Source: Puniceicoccales bacterium (GTDB lineage Bacteria > Verrucomicrobiota > Verrucomicrobiia > Opitutales > JAIRLM01). Taken from it: a stretch of 38,240 nt of DNA. Every line of letters starts with the position of its first letter. Position 1 is the stretch's first letter. The notes beneath the pieces are model-generated. The model saw nothing but the letters and a program-made list of their open reading frames with translations. It made no database searches and had not been told where the DNA came from. Where the stretch lies: NCBI GenBank assembly GCA_031275345.1, contig JAISOW010000004.1, positions 1-38,240 of the forward strand, given 5' to 3'. Below are positions 37,201-38,240 of this stretch, one piece after another. A program made the position numbers and the translations under genes.

Positions 37201-38098
37201 TGCGCACGACCGCATTGTTACCGAATTGCCAAGTACTGTCGCTACATTCGAGAACGCCCCAATTGGCGCCAAATGCGACGACAAAGGCACGCACGCTTCC
37301 CGCGGAAGTATTTTCAACAAATGCTCCATTGCCAAAATCCCAAACACTGTCGTTGCAAACGCATTCGCCTCCATACAGACCATCAAACGAACCACCGACA
37401 ATGGAAGACATGCCCCAGAGCATGTTCGCCCTAGCAGGTGAGTCATCTGCTATATACGTCCTGGAAGATAGTGTTGCGCCATCGTCAAAATGAATATCGA
37501 GCTTGTAATTACTTGCTCCGGCGTGGATTAGCGCCGTCTGTTTAGTATTTGACTCGTCGGTCTTGGTTGTTAACCAGTGCACTCCGTTCGCTGCCCCCAT
37601 GCAGAAATCCTCGCCCTCAAAGATGAGGGCAACATCCCCCGTGCGCCCAGAAACGTCGATGGCCTTTGTCTTGCGATCGCTATCAGGCCATCCTCCGGGT
37701 GACCAAGCTTTGTTCCATTTGTGGGCGAAAATGTGATAAGACTTTGATTGGTCAGACTCGTGGATGGACGCGCCGTTTTGCGCCGAAAATGTAATCCAGC
37801 CGGAGCCTTTTACCTCTACCGCAAATGTATTAGTGTAACCTAAAATCTCGACGCAATGAATTGCCTGCGTGGAGTAATCGCCAGGAGCGGAGATCGTATA
37901 CATGCCAGATAAGCCACTCCCGCCGCTCCCCAGGTCCGCTGCCTCGGCAATGTCCGAGTCCGTAAAAAAGATATGGACGCCGTCGCTTTCAGCCGTTCCT
38001 GGGTTGGAAATGGTTAGGGTATTTTTATAGACAACCGGCTCTCCGTAGGCTGCGACCGGCAGCGCTAGCAATGCAAACAAAGAAAGGCTACCGCGCAA
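34217..38098 (-). CDS. Autotransporter with Cys-Trp repeat passenger
   Basis: This is a type V secreted outer-membrane protein. A signal peptide (SLFALLALPVAAYGEP) leads into a passenger of about 950 residues and a C-terminal beta-barrel from about 975 to 1293 that ends NLTLQYAF, with the terminal Phe of outer-membrane proteins. Residues 248-490 hold six repeats of Cys-x4-Trp-x-Phe-Gly-x-Asn (Trp at 253, 290, 348, 398, 444, 484), alternating with AVxFG and GGAS segments. Many cysteines occur in the passenger and barrel, which is unusual. The given start (TTG at 38098) is only the first start-like codon in frame: there is no ATG or GTG before the signal peptide, and the first Met is residue 66. 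The gene probably starts upstream of an octamer repeat and is presently out of frame. A strong terminator follows. Confidence 0.85.
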   Translation of the reverse strand: MRGSLSLFALLALPVAAYGEPVVYKNTLTISNPGTAESDGVHIFFTDSDIAEAADLGSGGSGLSGMYTISAPGDYSTQAIHCVEILGYTNTFAVEVKGSGWITFSAQNGASIHESDQSKSYHIFAHKWNKAWSPGGWPDSDRKTKAIDVSGRTGDVALIFEGEDFCMGAANGVHWLTTKTDESNTKQTALIHAGASNYKLDIHFDDGATLSSRTYIADDSPARANMLWGMSSIVGGSFDGLYGGECVCNDSVWDFGNGAFVENTSAGSVRAFVVAFGANWGVLECSDSTWQFGNNAVVRNLSACKWGGASAVFGQTACLVLTKNGETNSLFPTASQKRETSLCQDSLWHFGDNASLVSYARTGGFGMGNDNAASQDELSAVLFGLAGGGTFDCYSSEWSFGCNTRAMSYSDAYGGASMAAVLGAAAREVDEAAEVSLRCQGSLWSFGENARLTCYASSYTTLSWRVLAVLFGSTNGLSSSDTIWRLGNGAASLVLADSHMSNGWVSATGFGHARAVKAFDGTGMNAELIGSQDLAVLGRCSSSGLKTIGSGTDKLDRNAGVNAFGGPWTSGVNQVVFHAAENSQGAATVNILAAKLDGWGGIGDPTWNIDTVNGEDVATLKLHRNDEVGGEQVLPRAFALGGVFDIYVGGRKLEHSSYGGVQRLPVLYNGQDNILNVIGDIRRCESTSVTRANTSLTIENGWQMNCWGKVEDLTDVRVLEGVLRMKSDQEELQDRIREIGKKMSCAISSTTPTTVNPTIEDGKRTEALLGKGSIDYYCPDEEEFDNLGAFGERAGSCAIDPGDYEAYGKLTLDHGNQLRFGTAYLDGTIYSTGYVELEGDNYQSLVVNDGAKLGLDIISGGRLEEGAPICCHVVRTADVDCDDVIYGLTKGEKIGSTTYFAVEEEDSCLDRQISDYAIVSNLRLLWSDEPEARGLFIAAVQDGVVPTVNSDWIGGAQLEGSSYAKKTASGILARAAVFDTTMAHGVLLHRFTADCCGTPSLFCHVFHGHVHADEDRISGFGHRSDFHGLAFGGEQARQLFHGHLRFGLMGSYFHNQMDFYGRTVAQNGSKSGKRRDLCSTLFANYVWESAAALPQSVLLCLSSGAGHNILHRQDNYEDHFTAKFYDARLQLALDSSTALTSWHGVRIGPWAGLRYDCIHQGSYVESCADGFGNVFSMPAVNYNFFSGIVGVGMDSTACPSRAVACLRGSFRIGWQFSAMLHHVDGLASIYNRDFDTKLAYDPVVSMGKRHACLVSCNFGADFNGHLSLHGSWNGSFATDQTTNSFNLTLQYAF

Positions 38099-38110
38099 TC
38101 GACCCCATAT

Positions 38111-38214
38111 GCTCCCGTGCTCCCGTGCTCCCGTGCTCCCGTGCTCCCGTGCTCCCGTGCTCCCGTGCTCCCGTGCTCCCGTGCTCCCGTGCTCCCGTGC
38201 TCCCGTGCTCCCGT
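38111..38214. repeat. 13 tandem copies of an 8-bp unit (GCTCCCGT)
   Basis: Thirteen perfect units are followed by a degenerate one (GCTACCGC) at 38215-38222. On the minus strand the unit is ACGGGAGC. All three frames of it are open and encode the same eight-residue cycle (TGAREHGS). The tract lies 12 bp upstream of the TTG of the autotransporter and just downstream of ATGs at 38225 and 38234 on the minus strand. Because 8 is not a multiple of 3, each gain or loss of a unit changes the frame. The GGGAG in each unit also resembles a ribosome-binding site. Confidence 0.97.
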
Positions 38215-38222
38215 GCTACCGC

Positions 38223-38234
38223 CATGATGTGCAT
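38223..38234 (-). other. Probable true start region of the phase-variable gene
   Basis: Minus-strand ATGs at 38234 and 38225 share one frame and read MHIMAVAREHGS into the repeat. With 13 units they emerge in the frame of the ATG at 38108 and stop at TAG (38088-38090), ten codons into the autotransporter region. With 14 or 11 units they would read into the signal peptide. Any promoter or ribosome-binding site lies at or beyond the window edge. Confidence 0.55.
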
Positions 38235-38240
38235 GTTACA

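Noticed and set aside
38111..38214. CRISPR array
   Set aside because: Units are 8 bp in direct tandem with no spacers.

Overview
The window looks like a piece of a host-associated, probably intracellular, member of the Verrucomicrobiota (Opitutales/Puniceicoccales-like). Three things point there. The gene at 6875-8494 matches, from memory, a conserved opitutal protein of unknown function with a Gly/Arg-rich linker. A chlamydia/rickettsia-type ATP/ADP translocase lies at 3307-4842. Two genes look like host-interaction factors: a protein with a paired membrane hairpin like chlamydial Inc proteins (22374-24764) and a large autotransporter (34217-38098). The lineage call is an inference; no rRNA gene is present. 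Most housekeeping genes are GC-rich, yet Lys, Phe, Asn and Ile codons are largely AT-rich, so AAATTT-like tracts are frequent. The Inc-like gene is visibly more AT-rich than its neighbours.

Layout. 1-2293 is the right end of an integrative element: a gene-poor, repeat-bearing stretch, a tyrosine recombinase, and a 3' fragment of a CAU-anticodon tRNA that marks the attachment site. 2527-6652 (minus strand) holds tRNA-Ser, a small hydrophobic-N-terminus protein, the nucleotide translocase, exonuclease III and a LysM lipoprotein. 6875-9507 (plus) holds the conserved opitutal protein and tilS. 9479-11374 (minus) holds atpC and atpD without the other ATP synthase genes. 11417-14978 (plus) holds a small acidic ORF, glycogen phosphorylase and pgsA. 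14991-17424 holds a Nif3-family gene (minus) facing a HAD phosphatase and prfB (plus), followed by three tandem hairpins. 17804-21907 (plus) holds a tail-specific protease, prmC, sufU and an unknown gene. 21979-24764 (minus) holds a possible IS110-type remnant and the Inc-like gene. 24981-30940 holds a PPi-type phosphofructokinase, marC, an unknown membrane protein, the heptose kinase hldA and a membrane pyrophosphatase. 31137-34071 holds tRNA-Gln, tRNA-Pro and alaS. The autotransporter fills the right end, with an octanucleotide tandem repeat at its 5' end.

How the genes fit together. Energy metabolism seems built around salvage and pyrophosphate: host ATP import, phosphorolysis of glycogen, a PPi-type phosphofructokinase and a K+-dependent ion-pumping pyrophosphatase. 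Release factor 2 and its methyltransferase PrmC lie close together. The kinase HldA and a HAD phosphatase suggest ADP-heptose synthesis for lipopolysaccharide, which fits a Gram-negative envelope carrying an autotransporter.

The most striking signal is at the right end. Thirteen perfect copies of an 8-bp unit separate two upstream ATG codons from the autotransporter reading frame. In the present register those ATGs read into a stop, and the autotransporter frame is closed just upstream of the repeats. Gain of one unit or loss of two would join the ATGs to the autotransporter. This is the architecture of a phase-variable surface protein, seen here in a predicted OFF state. The passenger also carries a six-fold Cys-x4-Trp-x-Phe-Gly repeat that I do not recognise from any named family.
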